Virus record (IMG/VR): IMGVR_UViG_3300033984_000205
Location: 30,106-94,105 of that record
Length of the DNA stretch: 64,000 nt
Strand: one strand, 5' to 3'
Origin: a virus
Shown piece by piece: positions 30,554-39,038 of the stretch (positions are counted from its first letter, which is position 1; every line of letters starts with the position of its first letter). The notes beneath the pieces are model-generated. The model had not been told where the DNA came from. It worked only from the letters and a program-made list of their open reading frames with translations, and did not search any database. The position numbers and the translations under genes were made by a program.

Positions 30554-30586
30554 AGTAATAGTCTTTACAAAAATAGTTAAAATATT

Positions 30587-30724
30587 TTACCTTCCTTGTC
30601 CTTTATAAAGTTTTTTATAGTTTTTTGAAGATTTAAGTTTAGATACTTTAGACTTTGCGTGAACTCCTGGTCTACTTACTTTAATTTTTACTTTCTTTTC
30701 TACTGTGTTAGTTTGTTTTGCCAT
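30587..30724 (-). CDS. Small basic protein, 45 aa
   Basis: This short frame runs from ATG at 30724 to TAA. The protein is MAKQTNTVEKKVKIKVSRPG followed by VHAKSKVSKLKSSKNYKKLY and KGQGR. It is extremely basic (14 Lys and 2 Arg) with no acidic patches. The gaps to the upstream gene (12 bases) and downstream holin (33 bases) fit a real gene in the run. I recall similar 'VHAKxK...SKNYKK...RGQGR' micro-proteins in other phages of Bacteroidota, but cannot verify this here. It could bind nucleic acid or a virion protein. Function unknown. Confidence 0.6.
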   Translation of the reverse strand: MAKQTNTVEKKVKIKVSRPGVHAKSKVSKLKSSKNYKKLYKGQGR

Positions 30725-30736
30725 GATTTATAGTAT

Positions 30737-30994
30737 TTATATTTGTATTGCAGCTCCTATAAGTGTGCAGTCTAAAAATGCAACTGCACTTTTTGGAACT
30801 AGTTGATTAGATGCATATGCATTAAGATTAGTTGAACCTAAATTATACTTTGCAAGTACTTGTGCTTTAGTCATACATTGATTAGCAGCAGGAAGAGTTA
30901 CAAGATGAGATTGACCTGCTAGTAGAGGAAGTCCACTAGTTGATATATCTAAATGACTAATCATTTGATTTGCTAATAAATCATTCCAAGCCAT
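30737..30994 (-). CDS. Small virion-associated protein with C-terminal 'DCTLIGAA' motif, 85 aa
   Basis: The protein starts MAWNDLLANQMISHLDISTS and is rich in Ala, Leu and Asn. It ends ...FLDCTLIGAAIQI. The same ending, in the pattern Cys-x-x-x-Gly-x-Ala near the last residues, occurs in the adhesins at 39039-39845 (DCTLVGNAVST) and 39848-40891 (PCIMIGSAQQI). The gene overlaps the S74 fibre stop by a TAATG junction, so the two are translationally coupled. It may be a small assembly or docking partner of the fibre. No known domain was recognised. Confidence 0.6.
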   Translation of the reverse strand: MAWNDLLANQMISHLDISTSGLPLLAGQSHLVTLPAANQCMTKAQVLAKYNLGSTNLNAYASNQLVPKSAVAFLDCTLIGAAIQI

Positions 30995-33900
30995 TATTTC
31001 TCTAATTGTTTTATTCTATTCTCTAATTCTTGAATCTTAGCAACAAGTACTTCTATATAATTTACAGATAACATTTTATTTTCTCCTTCAGATACTTGAT
31101 CAGGATATTTTTCTTGAATTTCTTGTGCAACATATCCTATGTGTACTTTGTCATCTCTCTTGTCTTTCCAAGTAAATTTAATAGTATCACCATCTTGTTC
31201 TATAATATCTTTTAGTCTAGCATCAGAAGAATTAAAAAATCCTAAAGCTGTTACATTTCCAACATTAGAAACTGTAAAAACAGTACCACTTTGTTTTATT
31301 ACTCCATTTAAAACTGTTTCAGTTATTTGGTCATTACCTAAAACAGCTTGGTTGTTTTTAGTTGTAAATGAATTATACCCTATAGCAATACTATTGCTAA
31401 CAGTGGTTACTTGTGGGGATATGGTATTATCATCTTGTGATCCAAGAAAAGTATTTCTAGCACCAGTTACAGTATAACCTGCTTTGTAACCAAGTCCTGT
31501 GTTTAAGCTTGAATTTATATTAGCTTTAAGTGAATCTACACCTATTGAAGTGTTATATGTACCACCAAAATTTGAATATGATGCATATCTACCAACAGCA
31601 GTGTTTTGATACCCAGCAACATTACCTTGAAGTGCACTTGAGCCAACAGCAGTGTTCCAATTTGCATCAGTATTCTGTCTAAGTGCATCTTTACCAACTG
31701 CTGTATTTTCTTCTCCACTATTGTTTGTTTTAAGTGCTTCAGATCCTATTGCAGTATTTTGAAAACCTATTGTATTAGCTGTAAGTGTTCCTATACCAAG
31801 TGCTGTATTGTTATTTCCAGTGTTAAATTTAAGAGACTCAAACCCTACTGCTGTATTATAAATGCCAACAAAAGGTATTGTAGGATCTACAGAACTAGAT
31901 TCTCCTACATTATTTAAAAGAGCATTTACTCCAATAGCTGTATTTTGAAAACCTCCAACATTATTTGCTAGAGCACTTTTACCAATTGCTGTATTATTAT
32001 TTGCAGTATTTACTTTAAGAGCATCTATTCCAATTGCTGTATTATTAACTGCGCTATTGGGTACAGTTGATCCCTTACCAACAGTTAAACCATTAACTAC
32101 TAAGTCTTCAGTAAAACTTTTTATTCCTGCAAATGTTTGTGGATCAATTGTTACTACTCCTCCAAAATTAAGTGAAGCAGGTTGTAAGTTTAAAACACTT
32201 CCTGTTATTGTAGCTCCATTTACATTAGGTGCAGAACCTATAGGATTTAATGTTATTGTTCCTCCAGTCCCAACACCAATAGCAGTTCTGAAATCTGCAG
32301 CACTTAAAAGACTTACTGTATTATTTGCATTAGCTCTTAAGAATGTTATTGCTCCAGGATTTGTTACTGTAAAAATATTTGATCCAATTGTAGTTGCTCC
32401 TAAATTGGTTCTTGCTCCTGTTGCAGTAGTTGCACCTGTTCCTCCATTTGCAATAGCTAAAGTACCAGCTAATGTAATTATTCCAGATGTGGCTGTACTT
32501 GGAGTTAATCCTGTTGTCCCTCCTGAAAATGAAGTAACTGCTGAAGTCAAGTATGTACTTGTATCATAACTAATAACACCAGCAGTAGATTTTACAAACC
32601 CTGTTCCTGATAAAGTATTTTGTTTAGATGTTGCTAAACCACTATATAAACTATTTACTGCATTATCTCCTGAGTTGTTGTTAGTTGTATTATTAAGAAC
32701 AACTAATTTTGCATCAGTAACATATCTTCTATTTGTTGAATCAGCTATATCAGCAGTAGTTGCATCTGCTCCTACTGTAACTAATCCCTTAGAGTCATAA
32801 GTAATTTTTGTTTTAGTTGCTCCTGTTATTGCAGTATTTGGAGTAAGTTTATCATTAAATGTTGTCCAATCACTAGCTGTCAATAAACCTCTTCTATTTG
32901 TTGCAGAAGATGCATTTGGAATATTAAATGTATGAGTAATATCAGTTGAATTAATATTAAAATCGTTACCTAATGCTCCTGTTGCAAATAATTGTGATGC
33001 AGATGTCAAACCATTTAATGAAGCAAGACCTGTTGTAAATGTACTTTGTATTGAACTTAAGTTAGAATTTTGTGTATATAATGTAATAGTATTTCCTGAA
33101 CTTAAATTTTTAGGGTAAAACCTAATAGCAATTCTGTCAGAAGTTGTTAATGGTGCATACTCTGGTACAGCACATGTAAATGTATATAAATCAACTGTTG
33201 TTCCATTTGTTATAACCTCAACTAAAGAGGTGGCTAAAACATAAAATGTAGATCCATTATAAACTTCAACAGTTGCATAAACTTGTAAAACATTAGAAGC
33301 AGATGCAGATAAATAACACTGAAAAAGCCAAACTCCTGCAGGTACAACTTCTTGAGTTGGTTTACCTATATCTGTAATAAAGTTTGCAAATGCAACATCA
33401 TTTACAGTTCCTGATGTAAAATTAGCACTAGTACCTAAATTTGCTCCAGTAGATAATTGATAAAAGTTATTTGCATCTATAGTTCCTTGAGATGTTCCTC
33501 CATTACAATAGTAAACTTGTCCTCCACCTCCTCCTGCTATTTCAGGAAAGGAAGCTAGCTGACCATCCCCTCTTATATATTGTGAAGCTAATCCTGCCCC
33601 TGTTACTGTAAGAGTATCACTTGATGTTACAGGACTATTAGTAACTTGAAATGCACTTGGCATACTTAGTCCTACAGATGTTACTGTTCCACTAGTAAGA
33701 GTTGGAAATGTTGCAAGTGTACCATTACCTCTTAAATATTGAGAGATAGTACCTATTGGATATGGGTAATATGCAGTAGAATCTGTTGAACCATTAGCCT
33801 TTAAAAACTGAGATGACGTGCCACCTACTACCTTATCCACTTTTAATGCATCTTGAGTGTCAACATAACTTGTTGTAGCTAATCCATTAGTAGATGGAAT

Positions 33901-34416
33901 AACAGGTTTGTTCAATATCTGTGCATCTCCACTTGTAGCATTCCAATCAGCCTTGACATTAACTTCTGCTCCTGTAGCAATCCCAGCTAATTTATTCTTT
34001 TCAGCAGTTGTATAATCATTTAAAGTAGCACCTGCTGAAGTTCCATTTCCTAATGGAATAGTTGCATCTGTTCCTGTATCACTACTAATAGTAAAATTAG
34101 TAGTTGTTTGAGTTGGAGATAAATTAGTAACACCACTAGCAGAAGGTTCTTCTACTAACAAATGTCCTGTGCCTAAGTCTGCCCAATAATTACTATTAGT
34201 AGGAGGATATTGATTATCATTTATAAGACTTTTATATACATGCCCTTCAAACCATACAAAACAATCTAAGATATAAGGATTACCTAATGCCACAGAATGA
34301 TTTGTAGACCACTCTATAGCACTTAAAGGAGAGTCTAAATCACTCTTTCTTATTAGACATTTTATTTGATCAACTAACCAATTAATGTCTTTCTTTATTT
34401 TTAATAGTTCTAACAT
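30994..34416 (-). CDS. Long tail fibre with C-terminal S74 intramolecular chaperone, 1140 aa
   Basis: The N-terminal coiled coil (MLELLKIKKDINWLVDQIKC) is followed by a domain containing YILDCFVWFEGHVYKSLIND, a beta-rich region, and long phage-fibre and YadA-head-like repeats (NTAIGIDALKVNTANNNTAI type) at about residues 780-980. The C-terminal about 100 residues begin with the S74 signature SSDARLKDII, whose Ser and Lys fit the Ser-Lys catalytic dyad, then HIGYVAQEIQEKYPD and a final trimeric coiled coil (LVAKIQELENRIKQLEK). S74 domains help the fibre trimerise and then cut themselves off. It follows the methyltransferase gene and is one of the main receptor-binding candidates. Family assignment of the C-terminus is strong. 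Confidence 0.85.
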   Translation of the reverse strand: MLELLKIKKDINWLVDQIKCLIRKSDLDSPLSAIEWSTNHSVALGNPYILDCFVWFEGHVYKSLINDNQYPPTNSNYWADLGTGHLLVEEPSASGVTNLSPTQTTTNFTISSDTGTDATIPLGNGTSAGATLNDYTTAEKNKLAGIATGAEVNVKADWNATSGDAQILNKPVIPSTNGLATTSYVDTQDALKVDKVVGGTSSQFLKANGSTDSTAYYPYPIGTISQYLRGNGTLATFPTLTSGTVTSVGLSMPSAFQVTNSPVTSSDTLTVTGAGLASQYIRGDGQLASFPEIAGGGGGQVYYCNGGTSQGTIDANNFYQLSTGANLGTSANFTSGTVNDVAFANFITDIGKPTQEVVPAGVWLFQCYLSASASNVLQVYATVEVYNGSTFYVLATSLVEVITNGTTVDLYTFTCAVPEYAPLTTSDRIAIRFYPKNLSSGNTITLYTQNSNLSSIQSTFTTGLASLNGLTSASQLFATGALGNDFNINSTDITHTFNIPNASSATNRRGLLTASDWTTFNDKLTPNTAITGATKTKITYDSKGLVTVGADATTADIADSTNRRYVTDAKLVVLNNTTNNNSGDNAVNSLYSGLATSKQNTLSGTGFVKSTAGVISYDTSTYLTSAVTSFSGGTTGLTPSTATSGIITLAGTLAIANGGTGATTATGARTNLGATTIGSNIFTVTNPGAITFLRANANNTVSLLSAADFRTAIGVGTGGTITLNPIGSAPNVNGATITGSVLNLQPASLNFGGVVTIDPQTFAGIKSFTEDLVVNGLTVGKGSTVPNSAVNNTAIGIDALKVNTANNNTAIGKSALANNVGGFQNTAIGVNALLNNVGESSSVDPTIPFVGIYNTAVGFESLKFNTGNNNTALGIGTLTANTIGFQNTAIGSEALKTNNSGEENTAVGKDALRQNTDANWNTAVGSSALQGNVAGYQNTAVGRYASYSNFGGTYNTSIGVDSLKANINSSLNTGLGYKAGYTVTGARNTFLGSQDDNTISPQVTTVSNSIAIGYNSFTTKNNQAVLGNDQITETVLNGVIKQSGTVFTVSNVGNVTALGFFNSSDARLKDIIEQDGDTIKFTWKDKRDDKVHIGYVAQEIQEKYPDQVSEGENKMLSVNYIEVLVAKIQELENRIKQLEK

Positions 34417-34427
34417 GAGATATAATA

Positions 34428-35024
34428 TTATTTTGTTAAATCAAACAGTAACATACATTTATCATTGTAATGAGGATAACCTTCTTGACAATTTTCATTA
34501 ATTAAATATACAGGATTCATATAAAAAGGAGCAATCATTAAATTAATACACTTCCAACCTCCATCTATTATATCAGGATTTTGACTCCACTTAGTAAAAC
34601 TAGTTGCTAATAGATATTTACTTCCACTTCTTTTTATATTTTCTAAAGCTTTTAATACATTTTCATTACTTAAATGTCCTAGACAATCTCTAACAAAAAC
34701 TAAATCTGCTTTAGGTAACTCATCTTCAATTAAATTTAATACAGTAAAAGATTTATTAGGATACTTAGTATTATTACTTTGTATTAATTCTTCAACTATA
34801 TCTGCTCCTAAATAATTTATTTCACTTAAATCTACTTCTTTCATCCAATTAAAATCTCCACAAGGAATGTCTAACACAGATGTGATCTCATATTTTTTAA
34901 AGAGTATAGATAACTCTTTTCTTAATACTTCTGTATTTTGTAACTCTGAGCCTGAACCACTTTTACTTTCAGCAGATGCCCAAAGGTTATCAGTATAAAT
35001 TTTTGTAAAAGTTTCTTTTATCAT
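34428..35024 (-). CDS. Class I SAM-dependent methyltransferase, 198 aa
   Basis: The SAM-binding motif I is visible as VLDIPCGDFNWM near residue 50, followed by motif II acidic NYLGADIVEELI and a motif IV-like strand KADLVFVRDCLGHL. Motif V-like KYLLATSFTKW follows, then an unusual C-terminus with NENCQEGYPHYNDK. The length (198 aa) is near the minimal Rossmann-type methyltransferase. Its substrate is unknown. The gene is 4 bases downstream of the glycosyltransferase and just upstream of the S74 fibre, in the adhesin block, so modification of a fibre, sugar or host surface molecule is possible. The fold is confident; the role is inferred. Confidence 0.8.
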   Translation of the reverse strand: MIKETFTKIYTDNLWASAESKSGSGSELQNTEVLRKELSILFKKYEITSVLDIPCGDFNWMKEVDLSEINYLGADIVEELIQSNNTKYPNKSFTVLNLIEDELPKADLVFVRDCLGHLSNENVLKALENIKRSGSKYLLATSFTKWSQNPDIIDGGWKCINLMIAPFYMNPVYLINENCQEGYPHYNDKCMLLFDLTK

Positions 35025-35028
35025 ATTT

Positions 35029-35955
35029 TTATATTAAGATTGTTTGTTTTCCTGTTTCTTGAACTTCTTTCCAATAATGTGAACTTGCTCTGTTTTCATC
35101 TATTTGAAGTGTATCATTATAAGGAAGTCTAGTCATATATTTTGCTTTATAAAAAAGATTTACATCTTTTTCAGAAACTCCTGCATTATGTAATATAAAG
35201 TATTTTTCTACAGAAGAAATAGGATCTGTACTCCAACCAAAATCTAATCTAGAATCTACTTTTGTTTCATAACCTTTTAACCAAATGTTCCAAAGCAAAG
35301 ACCACATTCCTGCTGTCCATTTCTGTATTGGATAATCATTAGGATATTTTTCAACATGAAACTGTTCTGTATTACAAAAGTAAGAATAAAGTTTGACACT
35401 ATCACTCTCTACTTTATTCCAAAATTCAAAACTTTCTCCTATAGTAACATACTGAGCTCCTCCTGAATGACTGTTTAATAATTTAGGTATTAGTCTATCT
35501 ATACCTATAATCTCACACATCTTTTTATAAATATGGTTACCTTTTTGTTGGATGTAATCATAGTTAATATAAGAGTTTGTATTACTTAAATACCATACAT
35601 TACCTGGCATTGCCCAATCTACTTCAGGAGGTCTTGTAAACACTATGTCACAATCATGTAGAAACAATCTTTGACCTATAAGATCTGGGTTTGCTTTCAT
35701 ATGACTACTCATAAGATTGAAGTAAATAGAAGGAACATAACTCTTATCTGCTCTAGTATCATTATAAAAAAAGAACCTGACTGTATTATAGTGGTTTTGT
35801 AGTTTTCTCCAAACTTCAGGGACTACATCATTATCTATAGCACAAAGGATGTCAATCTTATTAGGATTGACACCATGCTTTTTAAAATTATTTATTACTA
35901 CTTCCACCTGCCAAGTGTAAAAATTATTTGCAGGTTGTGCACAAATATATCTCAT
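35029..35955 (-). CDS. GT-A-type glycosyltransferase-like protein, 308 aa
   Basis: The sequence begins MRYICAQPANNFYTWQVEVV. It contains FLHDCDIVFTRP near residue 100, fitting the acidic DxD-like nucleotide-sugar/metal site of GT-A glycosyltransferases. Further on it has SHSGGAQYVTIGESFEFWN and HNAGVSEKDVNLFY, which resemble the peptidyl-serine/hydroxyproline glycosyltransferase type often found in phage genomes. It lies in the adhesin block, between the MTVL-family genes with Ser/Thr-rich linkers and a methyltransferase. A role in glycosylating the virion's own Ser/Thr-rich fibres is attractive but inferred. The family is likely; donor and acceptor are unknown. Confidence 0.65.
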   Translation of the reverse strand: MRYICAQPANNFYTWQVEVVINNFKKHGVNPNKIDILCAIDNDVVPEVWRKLQNHYNTVRFFFYNDTRADKSYVPSIYFNLMSSHMKANPDLIGQRLFLHDCDIVFTRPPEVDWAMPGNVWYLSNTNSYINYDYIQQKGNHIYKKMCEIIGIDRLIPKLLNSHSGGAQYVTIGESFEFWNKVESDSVKLYSYFCNTEQFHVEKYPNDYPIQKWTAGMWSLLWNIWLKGYETKVDSRLDFGWSTDPISSVEKYFILHNAGVSEKDVNLFYKAKYMTRLPYNDTLQIDENRASSHYWKEVQETGKQTILI

Positions 35956-35968
35956 ATCTTATATCTTA

Positions 35969-37126
35969 TTATTCACAGGTATTTGCAGAAGATGTTGGGA
36001 AGAAATTTCCTGGAGTGCCACCTTCACTATATGTATCATAAACAATAGTAAAATTTCCTTGTCTTACTCTAAGATTAGTGACTAAAGTTCCTCCAAATGT
36101 TACTGAATAAACAGGATTAGGATTGTTTTCTCCTTGCCATCCTACATAAGTTCCATAAGTTCCTATATTTGTAGTTTCACCTATATCTAATTGTGTAACA
36201 CCAAATACACTTGTAGCAGGTATTACAGTACCATTATTCATAGTAGAATATGAAATAAGATATATCTCTGATTGATAAACATCTACTGATTCTCCCATAA
36301 TTAAAGAACTATTAAAATCTATAGTACCGTCAAAATAACTTTCTCTGTCAAAATAATAACTACTAAAAGTTCCACAAACAGTTATAAGATCAGGTAGTTC
36401 TATTACTGTTGCAGTTATTCCACATAATGGTGGAAGAGTAGTAGTAATATTTTCAAAATTATGCTCAAAACAGTTATTAAAATACGAAGTTAATCTACTT
36501 TGATTATATGCTGGTATAGTTATTATTTGTTCTATAGTATTAGAACTTCCATTTGTAAATACTACATTAAAAGAATAAGCTAACGAAGTTATTGTGCCAC
36601 TTGCAAAGTCAATATATGCTGGAAGTAGTTTATTACTCAATGTTGCTACAGTTGAAGAAGAACTAAAAGTAAAGTTCATAGGAATTGAATAATGAAATTC
36701 TTGAAGAAACATATCTCCTGGGGCTGTAAATCTTGTCAAAGACGCTGAAGATGCAGTGGGGTTTATTGTTCTTCCAGCAGCTACAGCAGTAAAGTCTAGA
36801 ACAGCATTAATAACTATATTTATATTTCTATCATTTGTTGCTGTCCAATTTATACAGTGTTCTTGAGTGGTGAAAGATAGACCTATATAAGTACCTTCCC
36901 CAGCTTCACAATTTCCTAAAGACACAACTTCAGCATAGCCCCCAATTGTTGATGCTGGGAATGGTATATCTACCACATACCCTTCTAATAGTATAGATTT
37001 TGGCACTGGGGTTGGATTTATTTTTGATCTTTCATAACCATTATTGCTTATGTTATTATGATAGACATATACATCAAATGGTCCTGTACCTGATTGAGCT
37101 TCTGTTAATTTTATAAGTACGGTCAT
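35969..37126 (-). CDS. Modular adhesin of the MTVL family, 385 aa
   Basis: The first about 70 residues (MTVLIKLTEAQSGTGPFDVY then ...KSILLEGYVVDIP) match the N-terminal domain of the genes at 37143-37790, 37822-39018 and 39039-39845. The rest is a long, beta-rich domain with many Thr, Asn and Ser residues and 9 or so Cys, ending SSANTCE. I recognise no named family in the C-terminal part. This copy lacks the extended Ser/Thr repeat linker. As a member of the family it is probably attached to the virion through the shared N-terminus and binds the host with the C-terminus. The receptor-binding role is inferred. Confidence 0.6.
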   Translation of the reverse strand: MTVLIKLTEAQSGTGPFDVYVYHNNISNNGYERSKINPTPVPKSILLEGYVVDIPFPASTIGGYAEVVSLGNCEAGEGTYIGLSFTTQEHCINWTATNDRNINIVINAVLDFTAVAAGRTINPTASSASLTRFTAPGDMFLQEFHYSIPMNFTFSSSSTVATLSNKLLPAYIDFASGTITSLAYSFNVVFTNGSSNTIEQIITIPAYNQSRLTSYFNNCFEHNFENITTTLPPLCGITATVIELPDLITVCGTFSSYYFDRESYFDGTIDFNSSLIMGESVDVYQSEIYLISYSTMNNGTVIPATSVFGVTQLDIGETTNIGTYGTYVGWQGENNPNPVYSVTFGGTLVTNLRVRQGNFTIVYDTYSEGGTPGNFFPTSSANTCE

Positions 37127-37142
37127 CTTGTTTTATTTAAAA

Positions 37143-37790
37143 TTAGTTTCTAAAAAATTTTCTTATTGCAATAGCATTAATTCCTGTGTTCCAATTATAT
37201 AACCAAGTTCTAACACCAGTTGAAAAATTAAAACTTACAGCTTGATCTGAGTAAGCATTAAGTCCCCAAGTAGTACCTGCAGGAAGAGTCACTCCTAAAG
37301 AAGCTCTAACTCTGTACATCTCTTCTAATTGAAATATATTAGGTAGATCCCAATCACTATACCCTCCATCTACTAGTGCTCTACATGCAGCAATAGCTCC
37401 AGCATGATTATATCCTCCTAATGAAGGTAATCTTAATACTATTCCATAAGAATAATCAGGGGCTACTTCTGTAATTATTCCTCCTTCATAAGTTTGACCA
37501 ACATATAATGGAGAAAATGGACTAACAGTAGTTGTAGTAGTTGTAGGACCAGGAAGAAGTGTTACATTCACATCTACATAATCAGTGCAACCTTCTCCTC
37601 CAGTTGCTACAGATTTTACTCTAACTTTAACTGTATTATTTGGTACTATTGTTATATAACCAGCAACTAACTGTGATTTTGCAACTTCTGCTTCGTGTCC
37701 TATATAATTAGTTCCATCACTACTTATAAATAAATCATAAAAAGGACCTGATTCTACTCCTGCTGAATTTATTGTTATATTAAGTTTCAT
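37143..37790 (-). CDS. Modular adhesin with C-type-lectin-like (DUF1566-like) C-terminus, 215 aa
   Basis: Residues 1-70 are a divergent copy of the shared N-terminal domain (INSAGVESGPFYDLFISSDG ... KSQLVAGYITIV). A short Thr run (TTTTTT) near residue 85 links it to a C-terminal domain containing VGQTYEGGIITEVAPDYSYG, ACRALVDGGYSDWDLPN, and a closing WLYNWNTGINAIAIRKF. The 'GYSDWDLPN...EL' segment and following motif are characteristic of DUF1566/Lcl-type domains, which have a C-type-lectin-like fold and are found in surface proteins. It is a good receptor-binding candidate. The C-terminal fold type could host diversity-generating variation, but no reverse transcriptase is seen in this window. 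Confidence 0.65.
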   Translation of the reverse strand: MKLNITINSAGVESGPFYDLFISSDGTNYIGHEAEVAKSQLVAGYITIVPNNTVKVRVKSVATGGEGCTDYVDVNVTLLPGPTTTTTTVSPFSPLYVGQTYEGGIITEVAPDYSYGIVLRLPSLGGYNHAGAIAACRALVDGGYSDWDLPNIFQLEEMYRVRASLGVTLPAGTTWGLNAYSDQAVSFNFSTGVRTWLYNWNTGINAIAIRKFFRN

Positions 37791-37821
37791 AAGTTTATTA
37801 TTATTAATTAGTAGTTAGTAG

Positions 37822-39018
37822 TTATTCTTGTGGTTCTTCTGGTGGAACATATTCTGTTGTTGTTGTTGGATAAACATAATATCCTTCAGCTACTTCTCCT
37901 ATTCCTGTAAAGAAACAAGAATTTTCTTTTAACAGTCTTATTGAAGCTCCAGTGCCCATATGTCTATTACTTTCTATGCTTCCACCAGGGATTCCCATAT
38001 AAGGTGACCAATAACTAAGCCAATCAACAGAAGCAGTAGTAGCCCAACCTTCAATTTGAACATCATATGATTTAGCAGCCCACCATAAGCCTTCGTTTCC
38101 TAATTCATTAAAATATCCTGCACTTGCTGGATAACCTGGTTGTGCTGGATAACCCCTATAACGCACCCCTCCTGGAAGAGCTGTAAAACCAATAGTATTA
38201 GTTCCAAGAGGATTTGCTTCACCAGGGCTTGGAGTATATGCAGTCCATAGTCCTCCACTTCCAATAGTTCCTGTTGCTTTTAACATCTTTCCTGTATAGT
38301 AAGGGTAACTACTTGTTCTATTTACAGCCCAATATAATTTCTCCCAATCATGTTGATAAGGTATACGATACCCTAAAGGAGCTATATTTTTTCTTGCTGC
38401 TACTTGTTCAAGGGTTGGTGGAACTGACTCTTCTGTATGTATTCCCATAAATGCATACCAATTGTATAATTTACCATAGATAGGGCCATTTGCAGAATTA
38501 TTGTCGTAATAACACCAAGCTCCTGTTTTTAATGTGTCCCATTGTGCTTGGTCTGTTACTTGTGGAATAGGTGTTCCATCTCTATACGTTTCAACATTTA
38601 GATTACAAGGTAACCATATCATATCCTCTATATTAACATCAGGTAATGAACATAAAGAAAGAGGTGCAGTAGTGGTACTTGAAGTAGAAGTAGAAGTAGA
38701 AGATGTGCTAGTACTAGTACTAGAGGTACTAGTGCTAGTACTTGAAGTTGAAGTAGAACTACTTGAAGTACTACTTGTACTTGAACTTGTACTTGTTATA
38801 GTTAAATCTATACTAGTAGGACAGGAGACACTTGTAGAAGTTACTCTAATCTTAGTTGAACCATTTGGTACTGCTGAAGAAGAATATCCTTGCCCAACTA
38901 ATACTGATTTTTGAATACCTGAAACAAGTAATGTAAAGGTTGTTCCATTAATACTTGTGTATAAATCAAATGGGCCAGTACCTGTACCTGCTGCTGATAA
39001 TGTTGTTAAGACTGTCAT
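37822..39018 (-). CDS. Modular adhesin with FISUMP (major paralogous domain) C-terminus, 398 aa
   Basis: Residues 1-75 are the shared domain (MTVLTTLSAAGTGTGPFDLY). Next comes a Ser/Thr repeat linker (about residues 78-115, STSSTSS units), then a 270-residue domain that fits the Fibrobacter succinogenes major paralogous (FISUMP, TIGR02145) pattern: IEDMIWLPCNLNVETYRDG, IPQVTDQAQWDTLKTGAWCY, GKLYNWYAF, APLGYRIPYQHDWEKLYW and NTIGFTALPGGVRYRGY. FISUMP domains are C-type-lectin-like surface domains of Bacteroidota and are also found in their phages. This is a probable receptor-binding protein. The linker is encoded by highly repetitive DNA (see the separate repeat). Confidence 0.8.
   Translation of the reverse strand: MTVLTTLSAAGTGTGPFDLYTSINGTTFTLLVSGIQKSVLVGQGYSSSAVPNGSTKIRVTSTSVSCPTSIDLTITSTSSSTSSTSSSSTSTSSTSTSTSSTSTSTSSTSTSTSSTTTAPLSLCSLPDVNIEDMIWLPCNLNVETYRDGTPIPQVTDQAQWDTLKTGAWCYYDNNSANGPIYGKLYNWYAFMGIHTEESVPPTLEQVAARKNIAPLGYRIPYQHDWEKLYWAVNRTSSYPYYTGKMLKATGTIGSGGLWTAYTPSPGEANPLGTNTIGFTALPGGVRYRGYPAQPGYPASAGYFNELGNEGLWWAAKSYDVQIEGWATTASVDWLSYWSPYMGIPGGSIESNRHMGTGASIRLLKENSCFFTGIGEVAEGYYVYPTTTTEYVPPEEPQE
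38687..38800 (-). repeat. DNA repeat encoding a Ser/Thr-rich linker
   Basis: The gene at 37822-39018 contains repetitive hexamer-like DNA of the (AGT/ACT)(AGT/ACT)(GAA/GTA) kind, read on the minus strand as STSSTSS. It includes palindromic AGTACT and CTAGTA units. The same kind of tract is present at 39885-40118. Such tracts slip and recombine easily. Confidence 0.7.
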
Positions 39019-39038
39019 AAGTTTATTTTTTTATTATT

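Noticed and set aside
37143-37790. Diversity-generating retroelement target (variable C-type-lectin-like end)
   Set aside because: The C-terminal fold type is right, but no reverse transcriptase gene, template repeat or A-rich mutated codon pattern was seen in this window.
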